This document shows positions 46,258 through 58,130 of a DNA stretch of 64,000 nucleotides, piece after piece; position 1 is the first letter of the stretch; each line of letters opens with the position of its first letter. The stretch comes from Methanobacterium sp. (lineage in GTDB: Archaea; Methanobacteriota; Methanobacteria; Methanobacteriales; Methanobacteriaceae). The stretch spans positions 12,317 through 76,316 of the forward strand of contig NZ_JACRGA010000012.1 in assembly GCF_016217785.1 (NCBI RefSeq), written 5' to 3'. Both the position numbers and the translations under genes were made by a program. A model generated the notes under the pieces. That model was given only the letters and a program-made list of their open reading frames with translations, had not been told where the DNA came from and did not search any database.

Positions 46258-46935
46258 ATGAGAATCATAACTATTATTCCCGCTTACAACGAAGAAAATG
46301 CCATATTGCACGTGGTTAATTGTGTTAAAAAATATTCAGACGTAATGGTTGTTGATGATGGATCCACCGATGAAACAGCAGCACTTACAAAAAATACGGG
46401 TTCAAAAGTTTTAAAACATAATAAAAATATAGGCAAAGGTGCAGCTATCAAAACTGGACTTGAAAGTGCCATTAAAGATGACTATGATCTTATAGTTCTT
46501 CTGGATGGAGATGGTCAACATGACCCCCGCTGCATACCCCTACTCCTAGAGGGAATGGATGGTGTTGACTTGTTAATAGGTTCCCGCTTCCTTAACATGG
46601 CCCCTCATAACATGCCTCTGCAACGTCGGCTTTCCAATGGAATAACCACCCGGTTGATAAGATTCGTGACCGGTTACCATATTACTGATAGCCAGTGCGG
46701 GTTCAGAGTAATATCTAAAAAAGCAGCCCCATTCTTTGTGGACATATCTTACAACGACTATGTCTATGAATCAGAAGTCCTTTGTAAGGCATCAGAAAAC
46801 GATCTGGTGGTGGCTGAAAGTCCAATACAGTGTATTTATGGTAATGAAAAATCTTACGTTCGCTCTCGACATGTGGTGCATTACATGATGTTCACGCTGC
46901 GCCTCTTGATACGTAAATTACTGCGGAGGATCTGA
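46258..46935 (+). CDS. GT2-family glycosyltransferase (dolichyl-phosphate mannosyltransferase type)
   Basis: 225 aa. Nucleotide-sugar site IPAYNEENAI, MVVDDGSTDET, LLDGDGQHDP (DxD), and LIGSRFLN acceptor block followed by QCGFRVISKKAAPF. No C-terminal membrane pair; two short hydrophobic stretches only. Typical product is a sugar-phospho-dolichol that GT-C enzymes use outside the cell, which fits the neighbours. Confidence 0.88.
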   Translation: MRIITIIPAYNEENAILHVVNCVKKYSDVMVVDDGSTDETAALTKNTGSKVLKHNKNIGKGAAIKTGLESAIKDDYDLIVLLDGDGQHDPRCIPLLLEGMDGVDLLIGSRFLNMAPHNMPLQRRLSNGITTRLIRFVTGYHITDSQCGFRVISKKAAPFFVDISYNDYVYESEVLCKASENDLVVAESPIQCIYGNEKSYVRSRHVVHYMMFTLRLLIRKLLRRI

Positions 46936-46937
46936 CC

Positions 46938-47945
46938 TTGAAAAGATATTATGTTTTCCTGGTAAGTATCCTGCTACTGGCACTCCTAATAATCTGGATC
47001 GGTCCCCAGCAAATGTGGGAAGTAATAAAAACTGCCAATCCATGGTTAATACTGCTAGCAGTCGGCATACACCTATTTGTAGTGTGGATACGCTCATTAC
47101 GCTGGGGTTATATCATTAATCAACCCTGGGAATTCAAGAAGAACTTCATTGTCAAAACCATTGGACTTTTTGCAGGAAACTTCAGCCCCATGCGCACTGC
47201 AGGGGAAGTCTTAAACGCTGTTGCCGGTAAAAAAATCAATGGAATAACCCTTTCAGAGGGTTTATCCGCAGGACTAACCGAAAGATTCTTTGACGGAGTT
47301 ATTGTAGCTGTTTTATTAATATTATGCGCATGCTTACTCCCAAAAGTTAGATTGATAGCAGTAATGGGAGGTTTAGCTTCTTTAGGGCTTTTATTAGTTA
47401 TCTATCTAATCAACTGGAGAGAAGATACCAGTTTATGGATTTATAATCGTATTCATTCAATACTACGGTTTTTACCCATCTCTGAAGAGGTGGTGGAGAA
47501 CTTCTACCAGAAGTTCACCGAAGGGCTACGCAGCATGATCGAATACACCAAAACATTCAGCAGCTTCCAGAATCTGCTGGTGGTATTCTTATTAACCGCT
47601 GTTTCCTGGCTTCTGGAATGTGTGCGGTTATACGTTGTCTTTGTTGCTTTCAACGTTGAAATCAACTTCGTGGCCATTATTATCATCTTCCTCCTGGCCA
47701 ACATCATTGGAATAGTATCTGCCCTACCCGGAGGTATTGGTTCCATTGAACTATCACTCACTGGATTGTTGGTGCTTTTCGGAGTTTCCAGTGCAGTGGG
47801 TGGAAGCATAGCCATGGTGGATCGTTTAGCATCCTTCTGGGTGGTTAGTGCCCTGGGAATAATATTTGCCTCCTACTATGCCAAGGATATCCTGGATGAG
47901 ATCAAAGGATACACCCTTGGTTTAAAGGCTTCAAAAAAAGATTAG
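46938..47945 (+). CDS. UPF0104/AglD-type flippase-like membrane protein
   Basis: 335 aa from TTG 46938, backed by GGAGG 8 bases ahead. Eight or so membrane segments with the family blocks RSLRWGYII, FAGNFSPMRTAGEVLNAV, GLTERFFDGVIVAVL and SALPGGIGSIELSLTGLLVLFG. Two bases follow the GT2 stop, so the two are a translational unit. Members are thought to help move lipid-linked sugars across the membrane. Confidence 0.85.
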   Translation: MKRYYVFLVSILLLALLIIWIGPQQMWEVIKTANPWLILLAVGIHLFVVWIRSLRWGYIINQPWEFKKNFIVKTIGLFAGNFSPMRTAGEVLNAVAGKKINGITLSEGLSAGLTERFFDGVIVAVLLILCACLLPKVRLIAVMGGLASLGLLLVIYLINWREDTSLWIYNRIHSILRFLPISEEVVENFYQKFTEGLRSMIEYTKTFSSFQNLLVVFLLTAVSWLLECVRLYVVFVAFNVEINFVAIIIIFLLANIIGIVSALPGGIGSIELSLTGLLVLFGVSSAVGGSIAMVDRLASFWVVSALGIIFASYYAKDILDEIKGYTLGLKASKKD

Positions 47946-48022
47946 GATCTAAGCATTTCTTTTTAAACTATAAAAGTTCCCATCACTAAATATCTTCCCA
48001 TAACTAAATATTTGGCATGTTT

Positions 48023-48415
48023 TCATGCCATTATCTTCAGTGAACTGGCATCCTTTAGCACCACTTCCAGACTACCCTGATACTCAGTAACTCTCCCCAC
48101 AATTTTTATACGTCTATTTTTAAAGTTTTCAATGTTTATACTGGATTTTTGGATTTCAGATGCTGCACTTTCAAATACAACCACTTTGATTTTCCCACTT
48201 CCATCCATCAACTCCAGAAAATAGGTTCCCCCTTTCTGGGACTGGGTGACTCCCGTAACCATTCCCTCAACTGAAACTTCCTTATCGAGCATTCCACGAT
48301 TCATGTCTTTAATTAGAACCTTTTGAGGCGTTATATAATTTGCAGAAAACATCATCCCCACCAGTCCCAGAATAGCAGTGAATAAAGCCAGTTTGAAGAT
48401 TTTCTTGTCTTCCAT
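48023..48415 (-). CDS. Membrane-anchored OB-fold protein
   Basis: 130 aa from ATG 48415. One membrane segment at about 8-26, then an OB fold (EVSVEGMVTGVTQSQKGGTYFLELMDGSGKIKVVVF, RIKIVGRVTEYQGSLEVVLKDASSLKI). Similar to exported tRNA-anticodon-type OB domains in archaea that bind nucleic acid or other ligands. Function not known. Confidence 0.7.
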   Translation of the reverse strand: MEDKKIFKLALFTAILGLVGMMFSANYITPQKVLIKDMNRGMLDKEVSVEGMVTGVTQSQKGGTYFLELMDGSGKIKVVVFESAASEIQKSSINIENFKNRRIKIVGRVTEYQGSLEVVLKDASSLKIMA

Positions 48416-48629
48416 TACAACCACAGTAATACTATTATGAGTTATTATTAATAAGTATGGTTGAATGCTGCAAAATGTATCATTGGATATAATATTTCTA
48501 AAATTGGAACTTTCTAAAAATGGAACTTTAAATAAAAAATAACTTCAAATAGGGGATAAAATAAAAAATAATGAATAATACCATCTATTTATCTAATCCA
48601 ATATGTTGCAATGGTTTATTCAACTTTTC

Positions 48630-50294
48630 TTAAGAAGTTCTGAAAATGGATTCAATCCGCTCCAGGGTATCAATTTCATCCAAGCCCAGGTCATTACGAA
48701 TTCTCTTAACCACCGGGAAACGAAGGGAGTATCCAGTTTCAGACTCAGGACTCTCCACTATCTCACTAAAGGCAATTTCCAGAATTACTGAAGGCTCTAT
48801 CTTTACCTGCCTACCATCCTTACTTACAATAAGAGGTTCCACCATCTGGGAAAGTTCCATTAGTGTATTATCATCCAACCCTGTGGCAGCGTAGGCCAGG
48901 GGCTTGAGCTGGTTGTCCTCATCCTGAAGAGCCATTAAATAGGAGCCAATGAAATGAGCTCGTTTTCCAGTTCCATAGGTTCCACCCACCACCACCAGAT
49001 CCAGGGTTTCTGGTTCTGCTTTTAATTTAAGCATCTTCTTACCCCTTATACCGGGCATATAAGGCGCATGTGGATCTTTGATCATGATCCCCTCATGACC
49101 TCCCTTAATTGAAATTTCAAAGAGATCCTGAGCCTTGTGAATCTCTTCAGGGGTGACTTTAACCTGGGCAGAAAGCTCCAGTTTACCCTCATCTACTTTA
49201 ACTATTGATTCCAGGGTTTTCCTCCTCTCCTGGAGAGGTTCATCCAGAATGGGCCCCCCATAATAGAGTACATCAAATAAATAAACAGTTAACGGGATTT
49301 TAGAAATCATTTTATCGATTTCATATTTCCTACGTACCCTTTGAAGCATGTACTGGAATGATATTGGTTTTCCATCTCGACTGGCGATTATTTCACCCTC
49401 AACAATGAAATCTTCATGCGGAAGGGATTTTTTAATATAATCCGAGATTTCAGGAAGTGCCAAACTGATATTTTCCAGTCTTCTGGTGAAAATATCAATT
49501 TCATCACCATGCCTGTGTATTTGAACCCTTATCCCATCGTATTTGGTTTCGCATATTGCCCAACCCATTTCTTCCACACTCTCCTTTATACCGGGAGATA
49601 ACTGTGCCAGCATGGGTTTTACGGGTTTTCCTGGTTTAAGTGTTAGTTTGCGCAGGCCTTCCTCCCCTTGCATTCGGGCCACCTCAGCCACCAGCCCCAT
49701 GTCATTAGTTAGCATATGAGCTCTTTCTGCAACTTCTTTGGGTATGTTGAAAGACTGTGAAATGGCATCCCTGATGGTTCCTTCCCCCACACCCACGCGA
49801 AGTTCTTCCAGGACAGTACGAGTGATGTACTTGGCCTCGGAGGGGGATGCAGATGATAAAAGTTCCATCAGATAGTCAATTTTTTTATACTGAGCCCGGT
49901 TACCTGAAATCTCAGCCATTTTCACCAGATTACGATGGACTTTTAGTATGGTAATTGGTCGACTGAATAGAGTTACCTGGCTCTTTTTCTGGTATAACTC
50001 CTCGGCAGCCTCGCCAATATCTCCAGTGTCCCGCATCCGGTTCTCCACATCTTCTGGAGAAACCCCCACTGCTTGGGAAATAGCTTTCATCAGTAGTTTT
50101 GATCCGATCCCCAGTTCTTCCTCACTCCATGTGGGGAAAATACGCCCTAAAGATAGTAAAGTTACTATGGGGAGGAGTTCAGGTTCTTCATCTCCCACTT
50201 TAGCTAAAAATTTGGCCAATATATCGGTTTTCTCCAGACGTTTGGTGGTAGAGTCCAGATCCTGGTAGACTTCCACTAAATCCTTGTAAAGCAT
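48630..50294 (-). CDS. lig: ATP-dependent DNA ligase
   Basis: 554 aa from ATG 50294, with GGTGATGGTG ahead; the longer frame from 50375 adds 27 residues unlike the family start. Adenylated Lys lies in ETKYDGIRVQIHR near residue 250; motif III FIVEGEIIA, IV EGIMIKDPHAPY, V KMLKLKAE. N-terminal DNA-binding domain MLYKDLVEVYQDLDSTTKRL and C-terminal OB region up to VVKRIRNDLGLDEID. Joins Okazaki fragments. Confidence 0.96.
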   Translation of the reverse strand: MLYKDLVEVYQDLDSTTKRLEKTDILAKFLAKVGDEEPELLPIVTLLSLGRIFPTWSEEELGIGSKLLMKAISQAVGVSPEDVENRMRDTGDIGEAAEELYQKKSQVTLFSRPITILKVHRNLVKMAEISGNRAQYKKIDYLMELLSSASPSEAKYITRTVLEELRVGVGEGTIRDAISQSFNIPKEVAERAHMLTNDMGLVAEVARMQGEEGLRKLTLKPGKPVKPMLAQLSPGIKESVEEMGWAICETKYDGIRVQIHRHGDEIDIFTRRLENISLALPEISDYIKKSLPHEDFIVEGEIIASRDGKPISFQYMLQRVRRKYEIDKMISKIPLTVYLFDVLYYGGPILDEPLQERRKTLESIVKVDEGKLELSAQVKVTPEEIHKAQDLFEISIKGGHEGIMIKDPHAPYMPGIRGKKMLKLKAEPETLDLVVVGGTYGTGKRAHFIGSYLMALQDEDNQLKPLAYAATGLDDNTLMELSQMVEPLIVSKDGRQVKIEPSVILEIAFSEIVESPESETGYSLRFPVVKRIRNDLGLDEIDTLERIESIFRTS

Positions 50295-50561
50295 TGCACC
50301 ATCACCATTAAACTCACTCAACTGTTTCAAACATGTATTTAAGCTTTTTACTCGGTAAAATAATATTAAAGTCAATGTTATTTAAATTTACAACTTTTTT
50401 TTAAAAAAAATTAAATTCATAGATAATCCCCTGATTAATCGTCCGGATTCATACCTAATACATGGGGAGATCATACCCCCCCTAACTACCAATAATTACT
50501 GTTAAATTTTAGAGAATCGTGAAAAAATCGAATGAAACTATAAATAACAGATTTTAAAATG

Positions 50562-51980
<1,419 letters not shown>

Positions 51981-52308
51981 AACATCCCACAGAGTATTAT
52001 TTATTAAGATCTCAGATATTATTGGTATGGATCAATCACATTTATAGTTATTTTTATTTGCCAATAATTCTTTTTATACTTATAAACTGAAAAGATAAAT
52101 TGGCTAAACATTTCCAGAGACGTTTTTGAGAACAATATGGTAAAAACAACACCCTAAACATGCTTAAAACTGTTTATAATAAAATTAAACTTATGGAAAA
52201 AAAATAGGATAGAAAAAATAACCCCCGACTATCTATTTAAAAAAAATAATTCAAACTGATAATTAAAAGGGGGTGAGTTTTACTGGCCACTATTTCTGAT
52301 TACTAGAA
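51981..52308. other. Gene-free stretch between the kinase and FilR1-type regulator
   Basis: 328 AT-rich bases. It should hold the kinase promoter near 51990-52080; TTTATACTTATAAA at 52072-52085 is a candidate TATA region. No gene seen. Confidence 0.35.
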
Positions 52309-53163
52309 TTATTTTTCTATGGCCAGTATTTCATCATGAATTTCCAATGACCCCACCTTGACTGGAGTGGACTGCTGGAAGTAGTGATCAAATAACCGGT
52401 TACCCCATGAAATAGCCTCTTCACCATGACTAATCAAGGAAATATTCAGATCATAAGCTCCGTCAGCTGAGAATAGGCCCAGGGCAATGAAGTTATCACC
52501 GGTGGTTAGGGAGATCTTCACATCTTCATCGATTTTCATTAACTGCAACTTACCATCGTTGATCCATTTTTGCAGTTTTTCTTCCCCAACATTTTCCACC
52601 AGTTTATCAATGATTCCTTCGGTCATGATAAGCTGAACTTTTCCATTTTTCTCCAGGGTTTCCAGGAAAATCTGGATGCTTGATGGGTTATAAACAGATG
52701 TGAGTTGTTTAAAGTTTTTGCTTTTAGATAGGAATTCTGATAAAACCTCTTGTGGTCTCATGATATTGGTGCTGGTGGATTTCACTATGAATGATTTTTC
52801 CAGGCAACCTATGTCTTTGAAGAGTTCTGGAGGGATGCAGCTGATGTCATGGTTTAAGAACAGTCCCTCGCAGAGGTTTAAGGAATAGAAAGAACGCATT
52901 ACATCGATTAATTTGTTGGCTACTACTTCTCCAGTCTGGGATAGGGAGTAATTTCCTGATTCTCGGAAAATGAAATTTTTCTGTTCCAGTTGATTCATTC
53001 CATGTAAAATAGTTGATGAACTCAGATGGATCTCCTTACGTAAATCAGCCAGATTCTTGGATCCACTTCTTAAACTAATTAGTATTTTAGCCCGTACATC
53101 GGAGGCTATGAAAAATTTCATGTCATCTTTAACTTGCTCGTAGAGTTCAAACATATAGTCCAT
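52309..53163 (-). CDS. HTH regulator with FilR1-type (DUF1724) domain
   Basis: 284 aa. Winged helix at 20-85 (RAKILISLRSGSKNLADLRKEIHLSSSTILHGMNQLEQ). The rest (LNLCEGLFLNHDISCIPPELFKDIGCLEKSF and the C-terminal SLISHGEEAISWGNRLFDHY) is the methanogen FilR1/DUF1724 region. Named after regulators of filament formation and methanogenesis in Methanothrix-type archaea, but ligand here unknown. ATG 53163; ATG 53154 also fits. Confidence 0.8.
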   Translation of the reverse strand: MDYMFELYEQVKDDMKFFIASDVRAKILISLRSGSKNLADLRKEIHLSSSTILHGMNQLEQKNFIFRESGNYSLSQTGEVVANKLIDVMRSFYSLNLCEGLFLNHDISCIPPELFKDIGCLEKSFIVKSTSTNIMRPQEVLSEFLSKSKNFKQLTSVYNPSSIQIFLETLEKNGKVQLIMTEGIIDKLVENVGEEKLQKWINDGKLQLMKIDEDVKISLTTGDNFIALGLFSADGAYDLNISLISHGEEAISWGNRLFDHYFQQSTPVKVGSLEIHDEILAIEK

Positions 53164-53431
53164 TTCACTTCCACCTTTTTTTTTATAAGGGGATTTTATT
53201 AATTATTATGATTTTATTCAATGAATTTCATTATTGATTTTTGTGACCTTAATTTAAGTTGCATGATCATATGATTATTAGAGATTAATAAATATTCCCT
53301 TAGTGTAGACTATTTAAAGATGAATAATAATGGGTAAAATTGATTATTGACAGCCATATCAAAAAATTGTAGAACAATGGAGAGTTTATGAAAAATAAAT
53401 AAGGATTAAATGGTAGTAATGAAGATTTATC

Positions 53432-53938
53432 TTAAATGAACCTTTCAAACCTTTCCTTTCCCACTTTACATATTGGACAGATTTCGGGAGGTTCTTCACG
53501 AGCACATAAATATCCACAAACCTTGCATCTCCACACAGGTAGAGGAAGAGAGCTTAATGTTTGTTCTTGTAAGGTTTTTTTGGATGATTGCCTTTCTATG
53601 GGCCCTGGTCTTCTCTCGGGGATGGAAGTTAATTTTTTTCCACCCTGTAGGACTTCACTGGAAATATAAAGCCCACAGTAGCATGTTCCGAATTCATCCA
53701 GGTCAGGATCACGATAATCACAGGGGCAGATTATATCCACGTCTTCTTCTTTGACTCCTGATGCCAGGCGGCAGGGACAGGCGCCGTAACCATAACGATC
53801 CTGATTTATGAGGATACTTTCCAGGAGTTCCTTGGTGAAAGCTTCATCAGGATTCAGGTGATAACCAACAGCCTCTGTTTCATCTTTCAACCTCTCATAA
53901 AATGTGTTCACATCATCTTCAGTGATAGCCGGGTTCAT
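53432..53938 (-). CDS. Ferredoxin:disulfide reductase (FTR catalytic domain fused to rubredoxin)
   Basis: 168 aa. Ferredoxin:thioredoxin reductase catalytic part: C54-P-C56, C71-P-C73, C86-Y-C88, which hold the 4Fe-4S cluster and the active disulfide. After a 45-residue linker comes a rubredoxin-like knuckle: W136-R-C138-x2-C141-G-Y and C154-P-I-C157. No variable subunit is seen. This fusion matches the FDR described in Methanosarcina, which can bring electrons from ferredoxin to disulfides. Its ATG overlaps the glutaredoxin-like stop by four bases. Confidence 0.88.
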   Translation of the reverse strand: MNPAITEDDVNTFYERLKDETEAVGYHLNPDEAFTKELLESILINQDRYGYGACPCRLASGVKEEDVDIICPCDYRDPDLDEFGTCYCGLYISSEVLQGGKKLTSIPERRPGPIERQSSKKTLQEQTLSSLPLPVWRCKVCGYLCAREEPPEICPICKVGKERFERFI

Positions 53939-54213
53939 CCCAAGATCTCCCTCACTTTATTCTCATTGAATCCCACAATGGTCTCCTCATCGTTTAGAAC
54001 CAGGGTGGGAAATGAAAGTTGAGGGTTCCACTTTTCCACTTGTTGAATTACTTCCTGTCTTTCTTCTCCTTCCAGTAAGTCAACGTAAATATAATCATAT
54101 TCCACCCCCAGATCCTCCAGGAGCGTCCTGGTCTTTTTACACCAACCACAGGTACTTAACGCGAAAAGGACTGCTTTACCTTTGTTTTCACCTTCAACAT
54201 GCTGCATTGACAT
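53935..54213 (-). CDS. Glutaredoxin-like protein
   Basis: 92 aa. Active pair C22-G-W-C25 (STCGWCKKTR), cis-Pro in LSFPTLVLND, and a C-terminal GFNENKVREILG helix as in NrdH/glutaredoxin folds. The initial stretch of about 12 residues is polar. ATGA overlap with the FDR gene suggests that FDR reduces this protein, making a ferredoxin-driven disulfide system. Confidence 0.88.
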   Translation of the reverse strand: MSMQHVEGENKGKAVLFALSTCGWCKKTRTLLEDLGVEYDYIYVDLLEGEERQEVIQQVEKWNPQLSFPTLVLNDEETIVGFNENKVREILG

Positions 54214-54402
54214 TTTGATTTCCTCCTAAGTATCACTAATCTAATCAGTCAACCCTCACCATAATGATCACTGCCCTTATTCATCATAATTCTATCTTTT
54301 ATTATGTTACATCTGGTATTAATAAACTGACAAAATAAATAAAAAAAGAGATTGATGCAAAATATTATTTGATGTGATGGTATTGTCCTGCACCATTGGA
54401 AG

Positions 54403-55677
<1,275 letters not shown>

Positions 55678-55727
55678 TTTTCTCACCCTCGTTTTATATA
55701 TTAGGAAGTAGTTGAGAATTAAATATT
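55678..55727. promoter_or_regulatory. Compact divergent promoter between thiC and the CBS protein
   Basis: Only 50 bases separate the two starts. TTTTATATATT (55691-55701) is TATA-like in both orientations, and GAGGGTGA for thiC lies in it. Expression of the two genes is therefore likely to influence each other. Confidence 0.5.
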
Positions 55728-56108
55728 ATGATAAAAAAACTGCATGCTCAGGATATCATGATCCAGGAAGTGCATGTTACCTCTCCCAATGACCTGGTAG
55801 CAGCAGCAAAACTGAAGATGATGCGCTGCAATGTAGGAGGCCTACCAGTAGTGGATGAAAAACAGCTCGTGGGAATAATAACTCATCGAGACGTCTTACT
55901 AGCTGGAGGAGAATCTCTGGGCCTGAAAGTGGGTGATTTAATGAGTAAAAACCTTCAGGTAGTAAAGAAAGACACTCCACTCATGGTTATTACCCGAATC
56001 ATGGCTGATAAGGGTTTCCAGAGGATTCCAGTAGTGGAAAATGGTGATTTAGTGGGTCTTATAACCCAGAGCTCACTTATACGTGCACTTGCTGATTCCG
56101 GAGAATGA
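55728..56108 (+). CDS. CBS-domain pair protein
   Basis: 126 aa made only of two CBS motifs: AQDIMIQEVHVTSPNDLVAAAKLKMMRCNVGGLPVVDE and VGDLMSKNLQVVKKDTPLMVITRIMADKGFQRIPVVENG. Such pairs bind AMP, ATP or SAM-type ligands and regulate partners. Divergent from thiC at 50 bases; a link to thiamine supply is inference. Confidence 0.88.
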   Translation: MIKKLHAQDIMIQEVHVTSPNDLVAAAKLKMMRCNVGGLPVVDEKQLVGIITHRDVLLAGGESLGLKVGDLMSKNLQVVKKDTPLMVITRIMADKGFQRIPVVENGDLVGLITQSSLIRALADSGE

Positions 56109-56193
56109 TTTTGATCCCTGAACTGGATTTAATTCAATATCTTTGAATTGGATAAAACCTGGTGACAGTAATTTAGAAGACCACATGATCTTC

Positions 56194-57024
56194 TTAAATA
56201 AGAGGATCAGGAATTCGAGCATCTTTTTTCTCCTTCACTCCACCTATTTTTTCTATTCTCATTTTAAGGAATTTTTCACCATCTTTACTGGCTGCATAAA
56301 TTGGTATGGATGCTCCAACAGAAAATACATCCCTCTCTTCAGCAATTTTTCTTATCTGCAGTGATGCGCATGCAGTGATCACGTCCACTTGTTCAAATAA
56401 GGTTTCTGCATCCTCACTGGAAAGCCCAGTAGTGTGAACTGTGAAAATATAAATTTTAACATCTTTATTCTGACTTTCAATCTCTCTGATCTTCAGGGCA
56501 TCACCGGCAGAAGCCACAGTCACACCAATTTTTGTGTAACCCTCATCAATAGCTTTTATTACACCTTCCACTTGATTGATTTTGGCAGTTTCAGGATTTA
56601 ATACTTTATCAGGACCTACGACTGTGATCACTTCAGTTATAGGGGTGGTGCTAATTATTCCAGAAATCCTACCACCTATTCCCTGCACCAGTTCCGGATC
56701 CTCCACAATTACCGTACCACAGCCTTCACACACTATCACGGCACATTGAATGATGTTTTCATCCAGTAAGGTGCCCAATGTTTCGGATATGCCGAAAGAT
56801 AGGAAATCCGCCATTTTCAATTTCCTTTGGCTGGTACACATGCCAAAATCATTGATGCGGAACTCCATGTTCTCTTTAATTACCTGAGGTGTGAGTTTTT
56901 CTATTCCCCGGTATTTATGAAATAAAGGACAGTAATCAATTAATGGTTCTTCCACTTCCACTACTTTCCCATTCTTGATAATTACTTTTGATTTTCCCAA
57001 TACCTCCATCACGTGTTCATCCAA
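56194..57024 (-). CDS. Methanogenesis marker protein 8 (DUF2099)
   Basis: 276 aa. The block DYCPLFHKYRGIEKLTPQVIKEN, FRINDFGMCTSQRKL and VIVCEGCGTVIVEDPELVQGIGGRISGII fit DUF2099, a family confined largely to methanogens. Conserved Cys in CPLF, MCTS and CEGC. No membrane segment. Its role in methanogenesis is unknown. Stands between the CBS protein and the tRNA gene. Confidence 0.85.
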   Translation of the reverse strand: MDEHVMEVLGKSKVIIKNGKVVEVEEPLIDYCPLFHKYRGIEKLTPQVIKENMEFRINDFGMCTSQRKLKMADFLSFGISETLGTLLDENIIQCAVIVCEGCGTVIVEDPELVQGIGGRISGIISTTPITEVITVVGPDKVLNPETAKINQVEGVIKAIDEGYTKIGVTVASAGDALKIREIESQNKDVKIYIFTVHTTGLSSEDAETLFEQVDVITACASLQIRKIAEERDVFSVGASIPIYAASKDGEKFLKMRIEKIGGVKEKKDARIPDPLI

Positions 57025-57224
57025 TTATAACACCTCTTGTTTTACAATCCAAACAAACTATTGGTATTCATGTCAAAAAATTGATTCATAATTATTAAAC
57101 AATCCAGAATTAATTTATAAAATTCATTAATATAATAAATCATTTAATAGATAATAAAATACCCTAATGAAGTTGACATACCATAGAAAACTTTAAATTA
57201 GATGAGAATGAACAGGATATAAGC

Positions 57225-57340
<116 letters not shown>

Positions 57341-57429
57341 ATTTTAACCATAACTTAATTTTAAATCGCTTTTATAGTTTTATAGCTCCAATAGGGAAAC
57401 CATCATTTAGCATTATTAATTTATTATTA

Positions 57430-57592
57430 CTAATACAGAAATAGTGCCTTGTTATTTTCAGCCGTACACTGATTATAGGGAGGGCAACTCCTGCATATGC
57501 AAATTCATTTCTTATTCCATGTCAATTAACGTGTTTAAATGTTCTTCAGACATTTCTGACATTTTTTTCATGACTAACTCAAACTTGTCCAT
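57430..57592 (-). pseudogene. Decayed DUF2769 gene
   Basis: Reading minus, ATG 57592 starts MDKFELVMKKMSEMSEEH, close to the start of the intact DUF2769 protein (MDKFDEKMDKLSSEG), and stops at 57512 after 26 residues. In another frame, 57466-57501 encodes CICRSCPPYNQC, matching CICPDCPMYNQC of the intact protein, and runs to a stop at 57430. A third frame then reads LFCIS at the place of LYCVLGKS. So two frameshifts and stops have broken a gene of this family. GAGG still precedes the ATG. Confidence 0.8.
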
Positions 57593-57671
57593 CAAATCCT
57601 CATATTTTTCATCTAACTATTAATATTGGTTATTTAGTCTAAATTGAATCTTGATTTTTTATGTCTAAAAA

Positions 57672-57869
57672 TCAGGTGTACCTCATCCGGAGGACATTGA
57701 ATGCAACAACCACCCCGACAAATGCAATTCGGATGTAGGGACTTACTGGGGCGAAAAGAGCGATAAGCAGTATGGCCACCCCCACAATACTATGGGTTAG
57801 AATGTTTTTCCAGTCAGTCAGGTAATTCGTAGCGCTTTGAGTGCACGGTTCATATTTTTTACTCCGCAT
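57672..57869 (-). CDS. Small membrane protein, paralogue 1
   Basis: 65 aa. Two hydrophobic segments, ILTHSIVGVAILLIALFAPVS and PYIRIAFVGVVVAFNVLRMRY. The end closely resembles the next protein. Family not recognised; no clear ribosome site. Confidence 0.65.
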   Translation of the reverse strand: MRSKKYEPCTQSATNYLTDWKNILTHSIVGVAILLIALFAPVSPYIRIAFVGVVVAFNVLRMRYT

Positions 57870-57944
57870 TAATCAAAAAAATAAATAAATTTCATCCATA
57901 CCATAAATTTGGTCTTTCTTTAAAGACCATTTAAAATATTAATT

Positions 57945-58130
57945 TCACCGTAAATACCTCATTCTAATTAGATTAAACCCCACTGCACTTGCAAAAACGC
58001 CAATCCTAACGTAAGGGTTTATTGAATCGAATACTGTAAGTATTAACATTGAAATTCCAGTTAAAGCATGTACTATCCTATTTTTCTTGTCTTTGAAGTA
58101 AGATCTAATGCCGTTTAATATATTTTCCAT
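57945..58130 (-). CDS. Small membrane protein, paralogue 2
   Basis: 61 aa from ATG 58130, which has AGGAGGT nine bases ahead; the frame opens earlier but without a site. Segments RIVHALTGISMLILTVFDSIN and PYVRIGVFASAVGFNLIRMRYL align with paralogue 1 in order and spacing, so this is a tandem duplication. Function unknown. Confidence 0.72.
   Translation of the reverse strand: MENILNGIRSYFKDKKNRIVHALTGISMLILTVFDSINPYVRIGVFASAVGFNLIRMRYLR

Noticed and set aside
50295..50375. 27-residue N-terminal extension of DNA ligase
   Set aside because: The family start resembles MLYKDLVEVY, and GGTG sites precede ATG 50294.
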